DNA of 64,000 bases, taken from positions 129,788-193,787 of the forward strand of contig NZ_NISX01000008.1 of NCBI RefSeq assembly GCF_002591895.1, read 5' to 3'. This DNA comes from Lacimicrobium alkaliphilum. GTDB taxonomy: Bacteria; Pseudomonadota; Gammaproteobacteria; Enterobacterales; Alteromonadaceae. The notes beneath the pieces were generated by a model that did no database searches, was not told where the DNA came from, and was given only the letters and a program-made list of their open reading frames with translations. Shown one piece after another: positions 51,456 to 63,352 of the stretch. A program made the position numbers and the translations under genes. Numbering within the stretch: position 1 is the first letter of the stretch; each line of letters starts with the position of its first letter.

Positions 51456-54191
51456 TCAGAACTTCGCCCGCACGCCCAGCGCATAACGGGGGCCGGTCTC
51501 TATGACCTGCAACGTCTGGTTCTTATATTCAGCATTCTTGACCGTTAGTTCATTGGTCAGATTGATACCTTCGAAGAACACAGTGAAGTTCTCATTGATG
51601 TCATAACTACCGCTCAGATCAAGCTGCTTATAATCGTCAACATAATGACCATCACGCTGTCTGGTACCTGTAACGACCGGCTTGGTCTGCATAAAGCGAC
51701 CACGATTGTTGTAAGCCAGACGCACCTGGAATCCGGCTTTTTCATAGAAAAGTATCAGATTCTCAGAATCACCCAGACCAATCAGCGGCAGATCATCCTG
51801 CTCAGAGCTGCTGTCCACCTTGGTCAGGTTAAATATCACGCCGAGACCATCAAAAGGTTCGGGTAAGGTGCTGAACATGTGCTGCACCGCAAATTCAAAA
51901 CCGTCCACTTCCGTGCTGCTTTCATTGATAGGGCGGGAAATTTCATAATCATAACTACCGCTCGGCACGACCACTGTTTCCGGCAAGGTGCTGTAGCCCA
52001 GGTAGCCGTCGATGTCTTTTCTGAAATAGGCAAGGGCCGCATAGCTACCCTCGTCGTAGTACCATTCAAGGGACAGATCCACATTTTCAGAGGTATAAGG
52101 GGCAAGCTTAGGATTACTGCCGGAACCCGTTAACCCATCAATTTCACCATCACCATAGCTGGTCAGCGGGCTCATCTGATTCAGTTCAGGCCGGGTAATC
52201 GAACGGGATACCGCAACACGACCAATCAGCTCATCGGTTAAATGAATATTAGCATTGATGCTGGGGAGCCAGTCCTGGTATTCATTACTGATCGCAACCG
52301 GCACATAATCATCAGAATATTCAGCGAAGACCTTGTTTGGCTCATTTTGTGAGGGAACAAGATCCAACAGCGCAATTTGCTGACCACTGGAGGTGCTGGT
52401 GGTGTCGACGTAGCGCATTCCCGCCACAACCGTCCAGAACATATCTCCGATATCACCTTCAAAGTTAAGATCTGTATACAGTGCCAGTACTTCTTCATTC
52501 ACATCATAGGCTGTGCGATCCGGCACGATACCAAAACCATTACGGCTCAATATATCCCGCGCGGCCTGAGGATCATCCAGCATGCTGATCACCTCATCAC
52601 TGCTCAGATACGCCATGATTTCATCGGTGTCGAATGTCGGCCACTGATTAACCGGGTCACCGGATGCGCCGGACAAAAATCCGTCCGCATCGAACAGGTT
52701 AAACAACGAATCTGGCAGTGGAATTCGGGTACTGTTGTCAGCGAAGATCCATGGCAGAGGCCCCTCAGTTTCTCCATACACTGTGCCAAGAGTCCGATCC
52801 GTATAGTGCGCACCAAAGTTAACTTCGACCAGCGGGCCGGCCTGAACATAAAGGCTGTTGTCGAATTTGGCGGCCTTCACTTCATCTTCCAATTGCGTAC
52901 CTTGCAAGGAGGTCCAGCCTGCGGTCAGGGTATCGCCAGCCTGAATAGGATCAAAGGCCATAGTCGGGACCTGCTGCCCCTGACGGCGATCATAGGAAAA
53001 TTCCCCGGGGCGACCGACCACTACATCGGACCAGCCTTTGCCCGGATCAGACTCCGCTTTTGAGGCACTGACATCCAGTTCCATATTCCAGTCATCGGTA
53101 GCCTGCCACTCGATATTCAGACCATAGGCATTGAGCTTACTGGAAGCATCTGACTGGCGGGCCATGGACTCGACAAACACATCCACAAAATCGGCATAGA
53201 CCAGGGTATTGTTCTCATCCAACTCAGGATTTCTGACGTTGCCGGGGGTAAACCACGAGGGGTAAATATCCTGGCGGCCACTAACATCATATTTGGAATG
53301 TAAGTAGTCGGCAGAGATCTGTAATCTGTCATTAGGCGCATACTGCAATACGACGTTGCCGCTTAAACGCTCCCGGTCTTCTGTTTGTACAATCTGATCA
53401 TAGTTGCGCGGGAAATAGACCTGACCATAGTCAGTGCCATCGAGGGGATCATCAACTTTGAAGTAATAGGCGGTATTCGCCTCTTCATAGCGACTTTCCC
53501 GTTCATAACTGGCAACAGAGACCAGCACACCGAAGGTGTCATCATTAAAGGTGTTACTTAATAATCCCGAAAACTGAGGCTTGGTTTCGCCCGACATATC
53601 GTCATGCAGGGCTTTGGCGCTGGCCAGAACATGCATTCCCGGATTATCAAAAGGCCGCATGGTGGTAATATTGATGGTGGCGCCTACTGATCCTTCCTGT
53701 AACTCTGCTGACTGGGTTTTGTAAACTTCTGCGCCATTAATCAGTTCTGAGGGCAAAATATCGAAACTGAATGCACGGCCCCCGGGAGAGCCGTTCCAGC
53801 TCATTGATGAGGGGTCGCCCACTGTCGCCAGCGTACGTCCATTTAACAGCACGGCATTGAACTCTGGGCCCAAACCACGAACCGTTACCAGTTGCCCTTC
53901 TCCGCCCTCACGATCAATAGATACGCCGGTAATGCGTTGCAGAGATTCAGCCACGTTCTGATCCGGGAACTTACCAATATCCTCAGCAGAAATCGCATCC
54001 ACGATATTGTCACTGCCCTGCTTAATATCCATCGCCCGGACCAGACTGCTTTTGATCCCGGTAACACTGATCACTTCTACATTGTCACCTTCCGTATTCT
54101 GCTGATCCTGTGCAAAAGACGCTGATGTTATTCCCATGTTAACCATCACGAGCATGGGAAGATAACCTAACTTCCAGTTCCTGTGTTTCAT
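51456..54191 (-). CDS. TonB-dependent receptor of the sugar regulon
   Basis: A 911-residue outer-membrane receptor. Signal peptide through ITSASFAQD, TonB box VEVISVTGI, plug with DAISAEDIGKFPDQNVAESLQRITGVSIDREGGEG, VTVRGLGPEFNAVLLNGRTLA, and a barrel ending in GPRYALGVRAKF with a terminal Phe. It belongs to the proteobacterial subfamily often linked to carbohydrate uptake in Alteromonadales. The ATG follows GGAGG. It is divergent from the GH63 gene, and one perfect 17-bp palindrome (54307-54323) lies between them, so it is probably the importer for the glycoconjugate that the regulon uses. Confidence 0.93.
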   Translation of the reverse strand: MKHRNWKLGYLPMLVMVNMGITSASFAQDQQNTEGDNVEVISVTGIKSSLVRAMDIKQGSDNIVDAISAEDIGKFPDQNVAESLQRITGVSIDREGGEGQLVTVRGLGPEFNAVLLNGRTLATVGDPSSMSWNGSPGGRAFSFDILPSELINGAEVYKTQSAELQEGSVGATINITTMRPFDNPGMHVLASAKALHDDMSGETKPQFSGLLSNTFNDDTFGVLVSVASYERESRYEEANTAYYFKVDDPLDGTDYGQVYFPRNYDQIVQTEDRERLSGNVVLQYAPNDRLQISADYLHSKYDVSGRQDIYPSWFTPGNVRNPELDENNTLVYADFVDVFVESMARQSDASSKLNAYGLNIEWQATDDWNMELDVSASKAESDPGKGWSDVVVGRPGEFSYDRRQGQQVPTMAFDPIQAGDTLTAGWTSLQGTQLEDEVKAAKFDNSLYVQAGPLVEVNFGAHYTDRTLGTVYGETEGPLPWIFADNSTRIPLPDSLFNLFDADGFLSGASGDPVNQWPTFDTDEIMAYLSSDEVISMLDDPQAARDILSRNGFGIVPDRTAYDVNEEVLALYTDLNFEGDIGDMFWTVVAGMRYVDTTSTSSGQQIALLDLVPSQNEPNKVFAEYSDDYVPVAISNEYQDWLPSINANIHLTDELIGRVAVSRSITRPELNQMSPLTSYGDGEIDGLTGSGSNPKLAPYTSENVDLSLEWYYDEGSYAALAYFRKDIDGYLGYSTLPETVVVPSGSYDYEISRPINESSTEVDGFEFAVQHMFSTLPEPFDGLGVIFNLTKVDSSSEQDDLPLIGLGDSENLILFYEKAGFQVRLAYNNRGRFMQTKPVVTGTRQRDGHYVDDYKQLDLSGSYDINENFTVFFEGINLTNELTVKNAEYKNQTLQVIETGPRYALGVRAKF

Positions 54192-54306
54192 AAATTGCCT
54201 CCGCTGAGTATGCCAACTTATTGATTTAGTTTATTAATTAACTTTCTTTTGAACCTTTTAGCTTCAAGGCTTTTTCGATACTACTACTGGATCTTTCTAG
54301 TTGCAA

Positions 54307-54323
54307 TATTTATAGTATAAATA
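54307..54323. promoter_or_regulatory. 17-bp palindromic operator, copy 4 (perfect)
   Basis: TATTTATA-G-TATAAATA in the divergent TonB-receptor/GH63 promoter region, 115 bases from the receptor start and 85 from the GH63 start. Confidence 0.7.
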
Positions 54324-54351
54324 CTTTAATTTATATTTCACAATCTATTAA

Positions 54352-56901
<2,550 letters not shown>

Positions 56902-56945
56902 TGTTTACTGGCTTTTAATAACAAGAACTCACATAAGGTAAATCT

Positions 56946-58235
56946 ATGAACACCCTCTTTTCCTGTCTGCGTTGGGGAGCCCTGGTCTTTGGCCTGCTCA
57001 GCCCTCCTCTGGTCATGGCACAGACTGTTGCCTTTACCAATGCCACTCTCTACCCCATTACCGATAAGGTCATCGACAACGGTACCCTGGTGATCCGCGA
57101 TGGCAAAATTGCCGCTATCGGCTCAGCTTCAGAGGTCACAGTGCCCAAAGGCGCAAAAATTGTTGATGCAAAGGGCAGAATTATTATGCCCGGCATTGTT
57201 GATACCCACAGCCACCTGGGCGTTGCGGGTGATCACGGCGAAGGCTCCGCCACACTCAACCCGGAGCTACGGATTCTGGATTCGTTCTGGGCCGCCGACC
57301 CACGCATTAAAGTCGCCCGGGCAGGCGGCATTACGGTCTCGAACGTCATGCCCGGTAGCGGCAATGTGATTGGCGGGCAGACGATTTACGTCAAACTGCG
57401 TGATGGCACGGCCGATGAGATGTTGGTGCAAGGCAGTGTGGGGGGGCTGAAAATGGCCAATGGTGAGAACCCCAAAGGAGATGATAAGTCCCCCAATACC
57501 CGCATGGCTGCCGCAGCGCTGGCGCGGCAGGAATACTATGACGCGATTGCCTATGGCAAGAAAAGAAAGGCGGCCGGAGAAGACGATGACGCGAAGACAC
57601 CGGATCTGGATCTTGGTCTGAACACATTGCTTGAGGTGCTTGATGGGAAGCGTATTGTGCACCATCACACCCATCGCTCTGACGATATTATGACCGTACT
57701 GCGCCTGCAGGATGAATTCGGTTTTCGACTGGTGCTTCAGCACGGCATAGAGTCTTACAAGCTGGCTGAAGAGCTGGCAAAAAGGGATGTCATGGTCTCT
57801 TATATCCTGCTCGACAGCCCCGGTGGTAAACATGAAGCCACTGAGACGCGTCTGGATGGCCCGGCACAGCTTGAAAAAGCCGGTCTGGAAATCGCTCTGC
57901 ATTCCGATGACTGGGTTATCGACTCGCGGTTCTTACTCAGAGCAGCAGCGCTGGCCGTTCGTGGCGGCATGAGCCGGGAAGGTGCACTGCGAGCGCTGAC
58001 CATCAATCCGGCTAAAATGCTTGATCTGGATAAGCAACTCGGTTCACTGGAAGTGGGTAAAGATGCCGATCTGGTGTTGTTTGACGGCGATCCACTATCC
58101 CTTTATACCCATGTCCGGCAAACCTGGATAGATGGTCAGAAAGTCTATGACCGCAGCAATAAAGAGCAGCGCCTGTATGCCACCGGCGGTTTTCGTGTGG
58201 CCGAACGTTATCCGCACCTGGGAGAAGAACAATGA
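56946..58235 (+). CDS. Secreted amidohydrolase, metal-site intact (imidazolonepropionase-like group)
   Basis: A 429-residue periplasmic amidohydrolase (signal peptide cleaved near VMA-QTV). Metal-site residues are present: DTHSH (His88, His90), VHHHTHRSDD (239-247), LQHGIES (His266) and ALHSDDWVIDSR (about 318-327). The C-terminal composite domain is also typical (LGSLEVGKDADLVLFDGDPL). Relatives in this group include peptidases that cut Xaa-Pro and Xaa-Lys/Arg bonds, besides imidazolonepropionase. It follows GH63 by 45 bases and overlaps the next gene by four bases, so it probably belongs to the same regulon; its substrate is unknown. Confidence 0.85.
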   Translation: MNTLFSCLRWGALVFGLLSPPLVMAQTVAFTNATLYPITDKVIDNGTLVIRDGKIAAIGSASEVTVPKGAKIVDAKGRIIMPGIVDTHSHLGVAGDHGEGSATLNPELRILDSFWAADPRIKVARAGGITVSNVMPGSGNVIGGQTIYVKLRDGTADEMLVQGSVGGLKMANGENPKGDDKSPNTRMAAAALARQEYYDAIAYGKKRKAAGEDDDAKTPDLDLGLNTLLEVLDGKRIVHHHTHRSDDIMTVLRLQDEFGFRLVLQHGIESYKLAEELAKRDVMVSYILLDSPGGKHEATETRLDGPAQLEKAGLEIALHSDDWVIDSRFLLRAAALAVRGGMSREGALRALTINPAKMLDLDKQLGSLEVGKDADLVLFDGDPLSLYTHVRQTWIDGQKVYDRSNKEQRLYATGGFRVAERYPHLGEEQ

Positions 58236-59431
58236 AAATATCCTCTAAGCGTCTTTTGTGCCTGCTTGCCGCCAGCCTGCTGCTGCCGGTTCAGGCCGCG
58301 ACCCTGATCAAAGCTGATAAGCTCTATACCAGTGGCGAACAGGGGGTCATAGAAACAGCATATATCCTCATTGACGAAGGCAAAATTCAGTCGGTAAGCG
58401 ATTCTGAAATACAGATTCCTGCGGGTACCGAGATACTCACTGCGAAGGTGGTACTGCCGGGGTTAATTGACAGCCACACACTGGTGGGCATCAACGGTGC
58501 GTATAATGTGTCAGCGGATCAGGATGCCTTCGAGCAATCTGACCCTACAGGGGCAGAATATCGGGTACTGGACAGCTTCAATCCGGCGGAAAAGCTGATA
58601 GAGCATGTGAGAAAGTTTGGCACCACCACCATTCATGTCACGCCTCAACCCTTTGCCCCTATTGGTGGCGCGACAGCACTGTTTAAAACCCATGGTGATG
58701 TGGCAGATCAGATGCTGTTAAAAAACAATGCGGCCATGCTGTTTAATCTTGGTGAGGCGCCTAAGTCGGCATTTCGAAGCAGTGGCGGCCCGGGTACCCG
58801 TATGGCAACGGCCGCAAGGATCCGTGGTGAACTCTACAAAGCCCGCGAATGGATGGAGCAGGATGAAGACAAACGCAAACCGGACCTGGCCATGCAGGCA
58901 CTGGCCAACGTCCTGTCCGGTGAAATGCAGGCCATTTTCACTGCCCACCGCGAGGATGACATTGGCACTGCGCTGCGTATCGCCAGAGAGTTCGGCCTGA
59001 CACCGCTGATTAACTATGGCACCGAGGCTTATCTGATCCGGGATGAGCTGAAGCAGGCCGGTGCAACCGTGATCATGGCGCCAACCATGCAGCGCCCTGC
59101 CGGTATGGAAAAATGGAATACCACCTTAGAGGCGGCGGCGATTATGGATAATGCCGATATCCCTTTTGTATTTGCCGGTGGTTATGAAGGCTATGTGCCC
59201 AAGGCCAGAGTGCTGCTATGGGAAACGGCTGTCGCCATCGCCAACGGGCTGGATAAGCAAAAAGCCATAGAGGCAGCCACCATTGTACCCGCCAGATTAT
59301 GGGGTATTGATAAGCAGGTTGGCTCGATTGAAACAGGCAAAGACGCCGATCTGGTGTTATTTGACGGTGACCCCTTCGAATACACCACCCATGTTAAAGC
59401 CGTACTGATTAACGGCGAACAGGTACATTAA
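58232..59431 (+). CDS. Secreted amidohydrolase paralogue lacking metal ligands
   Basis: A 399-residue paralogue of the preceding gene with its own signal peptide (LLCLLAASLLLPVQAA). The fold signatures are kept (PGLIDSHTLVGING, FTAHREDDIGTALRIAREFG, GSIETGKDADLVLFDGDPFEY), but ligand positions are altered: HxH has become HTL (82-84), the QHG histidine is replaced in LINYGTEAYL, and the HSDD segment reads FAGGYEGY. It is therefore probably non-catalytic or of changed metal content, and may form a complex with its partner. The ATG overlaps the partner's stop (ATGA), consistent with joint assembly. Confidence 0.82.
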   Translation: MKISSKRLLCLLAASLLLPVQAATLIKADKLYTSGEQGVIETAYILIDEGKIQSVSDSEIQIPAGTEILTAKVVLPGLIDSHTLVGINGAYNVSADQDAFEQSDPTGAEYRVLDSFNPAEKLIEHVRKFGTTTIHVTPQPFAPIGGATALFKTHGDVADQMLLKNNAAMLFNLGEAPKSAFRSSGGPGTRMATAARIRGELYKAREWMEQDEDKRKPDLAMQALANVLSGEMQAIFTAHREDDIGTALRIAREFGLTPLINYGTEAYLIRDELKQAGATVIMAPTMQRPAGMEKWNTTLEAAAIMDNADIPFVFAGGYEGYVPKARVLLWETAVAIANGLDKQKAIEAATIVPARLWGIDKQVGSIETGKDADLVLFDGDPFEYTTHVKAVLINGEQVH

Positions 59432-59447
59432 CCGGAGCTGGATGTTA

Positions 59448-59476
59448 AATACAGCGCTGACGGCCAGCGCTGTATT
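59448..59476. terminator. Bidirectional hairpin between convergent operons
   Basis: A 12-bp perfect stem, AATACAGCGCTG/CAGCGCTGTATT, with a five-base loop, between the amidohydrolase operon and the convergent phosphatase gene. The flanking T/A tracts are short, so it may act as a two-way terminator or as a transcript-end stabiliser. Confidence 0.7.
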
Positions 59477-59484
59477 GATTAATC

Positions 59485-60597
59485 TTAATCGAGATACTTG
59501 GCTCTGAGGATCCGGATATCCTGCTCAGACACATCCAGTTCCTGTTGGATATACGCCAGAATCGAGCCATGTTCGGTTTCCATCTTAGTAATGGCCGCCT
59601 CAATTAAAGGCTGGCTGACACCCATCAAGGGTTGCAGAACATCTTCAGGGAGGCTGGCAAACATCTTCATCATAGCGGCATGTTTAGGGTCCATATTGCT
59701 ACTGTCTTTGGGCATCAGGCTGTGCAAATCCAGGTATTTGTTGGTTGCCAGGTAATCGTCGATGGCCGTTTGCTTGTCTACCCCAAGGGCTGTTAGTACC
59801 AACAGCGCACTGATACCAGTGCGGTCTTTCCCGGCTGTACAATGGAACATCAGGCCCTGGTCTTTTTCTACCAGACGGTCAAACATCCCGGCATAGTTCT
59901 GTTTTTGTATTTCCAGCATTTCAGGATACATTTCCACCATCAGGCCTTCCATCATTTCGCGACTCAGATCAGGTCGCTTTAGCAGTTTGCCCAGTTCATT
60001 CATATCGAAGTCCATTTCGTAATCTTCGTTGATCTGTTCAACATCCGAAGCTCGCCACTCGGTGACTTCTGAGCGACGTTCGCTGTTACTGCGAAAGTCC
60101 ACTACCGTGCCTATGTTGAGGCTATCGATCAACTGATAGTCCTGATCAGTAAGGCCCTCCAACACACCGGAACGATAGATCTTTCCCCACTTGACGGTAC
60201 GACCGTCAGTTGTCTGGTAACCGCCCAAATCGCGAAAATTACGACCACCTTCTAATGGTATCAAACGTGTAGCAGCCAACTCAGCTTCGCCTTCCTGTGG
60301 CTTAATAAAGAAGTAGTAACGCTGGCTTTTCTGCTCTGGCAACCAACGATACTGGCTGGTGCTAATATCGTTCGCCAACAACCTGGCATTGGCAACCTCA
60401 GGGGTTTTACTGACCAGAATGTCTACCGTGGCATTAGCCGGTTGTGACTGCCATTGCAATTCGTAGGCGTCATTCAAATACCTGGCTGAGGTTGATTCCA
60501 ACGTGACAATCTTTGCAGAAGGTGTCGTTTGACTGCAGGCGCTGAGAGTGGCAGCCAGCAACGCACCCAGTACCAGTTTAAAAGTATTGTGTTTCAT
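59485..60597 (-). CDS. Tyrosine-phosphatase-family lipoprotein
   Basis: A 370-residue protein with a lipoprotein signal (LAATLSAC, Cys21). Residues about 35-112 look like a fibronectin-III-type domain, followed by the PTP domain: GGRNFRDLGGYQTTDGRTVKWGKIYRSG and P-loop MFHCTAGKDRTGIS with catalytic Cys253 and Arg259. The AGKDRTG loop is shared with bacterial dual-specificity and phosphoinositide-type phosphatases. The ATG at 60597 (MKHNTFKLVL) with AGGA upstream is chosen over the longer frame. It directly follows a TonB receptor gene (about 50 bases), suggesting that it dephosphorylates an imported organophosphate in the periplasm; this is inference. Confidence 0.88.
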   Translation of the reverse strand: MKHNTFKLVLGALLAATLSACSQTTPSAKIVTLESTSARYLNDAYELQWQSQPANATVDILVSKTPEVANARLLANDISTSQYRWLPEQKSQRYYFFIKPQEGEAELAATRLIPLEGGRNFRDLGGYQTTDGRTVKWGKIYRSGVLEGLTDQDYQLIDSLNIGTVVDFRSNSERRSEVTEWRASDVEQINEDYEMDFDMNELGKLLKRPDLSREMMEGLMVEMYPEMLEIQKQNYAGMFDRLVEKDQGLMFHCTAGKDRTGISALLVLTALGVDKQTAIDDYLATNKYLDLHSLMPKDSSNMDPKHAAMMKMFASLPEDVLQPLMGVSQPLIEAAITKMETEHGSILAYIQQELDVSEQDIRILRAKYLD

Positions 60598-60649
60598 CTT
60601 AGTTTTCCTGTGACATATGCCGCCCCGGCAGGGGCGGTCTGTTTGACGA

Positions 60650-63199
60650 TTAGAAGTTAATACGGATACCCGCCAGGTAACGCTTACCGTAGCGCTCAAC
60701 CTGATTCGGCGTTACAGACGAACCTGTGTAACGGATATCCACTGCATCGGTAAGGTTATTGGCGTTAAAGTACAGCGAGGCTTCAGCCCCCATCAAGTCC
60801 ACTGGCAGGGCATAGCTGATGGCAATATCCATACGCTCCTGGCCATCCCAGTATTCCGGACGGCTGACATTTTCAGTGGTGGTAAACCAGTCATCACGCT
60901 GCTGATAGTTCAGGCGTATGGACAAACCGTGGTTTTCATAGAACAGCGAGGCATTGAAGATTTGATCCGATGTGCCCGGCAGGCTGTAAGTCTCGCCGTG
61001 GATAGTTTCAAACTCGCTGTCCAGCAAGGTCAGGTTCGCACTGAAGCCAAAGCCATCCAGCGCGCCCATTTGCATAAAGTCGGCGAAATCGGCGATCAGG
61101 TTCAGCTCCACCCCGCTGAGATGGCCGTCATTGCCATTAACGGCTTGCTGGTAGCTCCAGCTTGCGCCAGCCAGCGGTGGGATATAGTCGCCAGCATCGA
61201 CGGTACTGGATTCAACATAAATCACCTTATCCATCTGACGGTAGAACGCCGCAGCGCTGAACATGCTGGTGTCACCAATATAATGCTCATAAGAAATATC
61301 GGTACCCACAATATTCTCTTCTTCCAGCTCCGGGTTACCGGCAACCACCTGGCTAAACGCTGGCAATACAGAGGTAGTGGCGCGCCACTGACCATAGTCA
61401 GGGCGACTCACGCCTGTGGTCAGTGACCAGCGCAGCTTTTGATCCGCAGAAAGCGACCAGTTCAGATGCAGGCTGGGTAAGACATTAGTGAAGTCGTTTT
61501 TGAATTCGCCCTGAGGACCGGTGGAAGCAAAATCTGTTTGCTCAATACGTACCCCATACACCATATTACCCCAGCTTAGTTCTGTGGTACTCATGGCGTA
61601 AACTGAGGTGATTTCTTCGTTCAGGGTAATCAGATCGCCAGCCGGAACCGGATTTGCTGCGGAACTGTCTGCTGCGGCCCAGTCACGACGCAAGCCGATA
61701 TTATCGAAATAGGTGGCGCCGATGCCATTGGTAAAATCACTGTGCCATGGCTTGTCGGTATCGTAATCGGCCACATTGATAGTGCCGGGGAAGCTGTATA
61801 GTTTATCCAGATCGTAAACCATGCCGTAACCATCGGCTTTGCGATCATCGATTTGCAGACCCAGTTCAATAGTACTGTCGAGGCCGAACAACCTGGTATT
61901 TTTCTCCGCATCCAGCTTATATTTGGTAGCGTCGATATCCATGTTGCTGCGAATATCCAGCACTAAATCTGCAGCGAACTCAATCGACTGAACGGGTATC
62001 CCGGTCATTGTTGTGGGTGCATACAGGGTAGCGGAGGGATCTTCCAGGTCGCTGATGTCATATCCGACCGCCGCCGTACCACCTACACTGCGTAAGATTG
62101 GTAAAAACGTATTATTCGCAGTTTCGGTCTGGTTTATCCGGGCTTCAACAAACCAGTCAGCCAGTCTGAAATCTGCACCCAGGGTATAGGTATCCGTTGA
62201 GTTATTGTACACACCATATTCGAGCATGCGCTCCACCAGCGCCAGAGGCACATAACCCTGTGTGCCACCAGGCAGGCTCATGGGTGGGGCACCTTCAGGT
62301 AACTGTTCATTCATGGCTTCCAGACCATCGGCCAATCCCAGCACATACTGATTGCGCTGCTCATGATCGGTAAACTCACTGCTCAGGACAGAGACAAACA
62401 GCCGGTTGACGCCGTTATTAAAGCGGTACTCAATTTTGCCGCCCAGCGCCTCGTCTTCACGCTTAAGAATATAACTGCGGTAATCGAGCATAGCGATAGC
62501 GTCATCCTGCCAGTCCAGCTCGCGGTTATCGGTAATCTGTTCCCGGCTGTTTTGCGAACCAAACAACATAAAGCCCCAGCTGTCATCAGACCAGGACAGG
62601 TTGAGGCTGGATTTTTTGATATCGCCGCCACCCAGTTGCTGTTCACCCAAGCCCAGATCCAGAGCCAGAGAGAAGCCGTCAAACCTGAACGGGTCGTGGG
62701 TTTCAATATTGATAAAACCTGCTACTGCATCCCCCGGCATGGCGGGGGTAATAGCCTTGTTCGCTTCCAGGCGACTGGTAATAATTGCCGGAAAGCTATC
62801 GAAGCGGGCAATACGACCATTTTCAGCGCCGGGGATGACCATGCCATCGATAGCGATTGGCGAATACTTAAAGGGTGCGCCCCGAAAGTTAATATAGCGT
62901 GCCTGGCCCTGATCCCGTTCAATAGCAAGCCCGGGAATACGGCCCAAAGAGTCGGCCAGATTCTGATCGGGGAAGCGGCCAATGGTATCGGCGGAAATTA
63001 TATCCATCAGGTTAGTGGCATTTTTTTTCGCGTCTATTGCCGCTTTCTGGCTGTCACGAATAGGTGATGCGATTGCCATCACTTCTTCGATGCTCTGATC
63101 GCCGTTGACACTGGTCTGCGCCAATGCCCCTGCTGAGGTTAATGTCGTCAGACCAGCAGACACCAGTACAGCCAGTCTGGATTTTTTACTTACAAACAT
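60650..63199 (-). CDS. TonB-dependent receptor paired with a periplasmic phosphatase
   Basis: An 849-residue outer-membrane receptor with a signal peptide through AGALAQTS, plug domain DIISADTIGRFPDQNLADSLGRIPGLAIERDQGQARYINFRG, and barrel ending KRYLAGIRINF with terminal Phe. The plug is of the subfamily with PAMPGDAVAGFINIETHDPF. The only close partner is the downstream phosphatase lipoprotein, so a phosphorylated organic compound is a reasonable guess for the ligand. No 17-bp palindrome is found upstream; the promoter region 63200-63352 is AT-rich. Confidence 0.92.
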   Translation of the reverse strand: MFVSKKSRLAVLVSAGLTTLTSAGALAQTSVNGDQSIEEVMAIASPIRDSQKAAIDAKKNATNLMDIISADTIGRFPDQNLADSLGRIPGLAIERDQGQARYINFRGAPFKYSPIAIDGMVIPGAENGRIARFDSFPAIITSRLEANKAITPAMPGDAVAGFINIETHDPFRFDGFSLALDLGLGEQQLGGGDIKKSSLNLSWSDDSWGFMLFGSQNSREQITDNRELDWQDDAIAMLDYRSYILKREDEALGGKIEYRFNNGVNRLFVSVLSSEFTDHEQRNQYVLGLADGLEAMNEQLPEGAPPMSLPGGTQGYVPLALVERMLEYGVYNNSTDTYTLGADFRLADWFVEARINQTETANNTFLPILRSVGGTAAVGYDISDLEDPSATLYAPTTMTGIPVQSIEFAADLVLDIRSNMDIDATKYKLDAEKNTRLFGLDSTIELGLQIDDRKADGYGMVYDLDKLYSFPGTINVADYDTDKPWHSDFTNGIGATYFDNIGLRRDWAAADSSAANPVPAGDLITLNEEITSVYAMSTTELSWGNMVYGVRIEQTDFASTGPQGEFKNDFTNVLPSLHLNWSLSADQKLRWSLTTGVSRPDYGQWRATTSVLPAFSQVVAGNPELEEENIVGTDISYEHYIGDTSMFSAAAFYRQMDKVIYVESSTVDAGDYIPPLAGASWSYQQAVNGNDGHLSGVELNLIADFADFMQMGALDGFGFSANLTLLDSEFETIHGETYSLPGTSDQIFNASLFYENHGLSIRLNYQQRDDWFTTTENVSRPEYWDGQERMDIAISYALPVDLMGAEASLYFNANNLTDAVDIRYTGSSVTPNQVERYGKRYLAGIRINF

Positions 63200-63352
63200 A
63201 TATTACCGTCCCTAAAGATTAAGTGTGTGTTGCTGTCAACGACACAGATCATTGGGCAACTTTATTGCAGTCAGGTTAAAGGGAGGTTTAATTAAAAAAA
63301 GAGATATCTCTAAAATATAATCATTTGATATTTATGGATTTTTATTTTTTCT

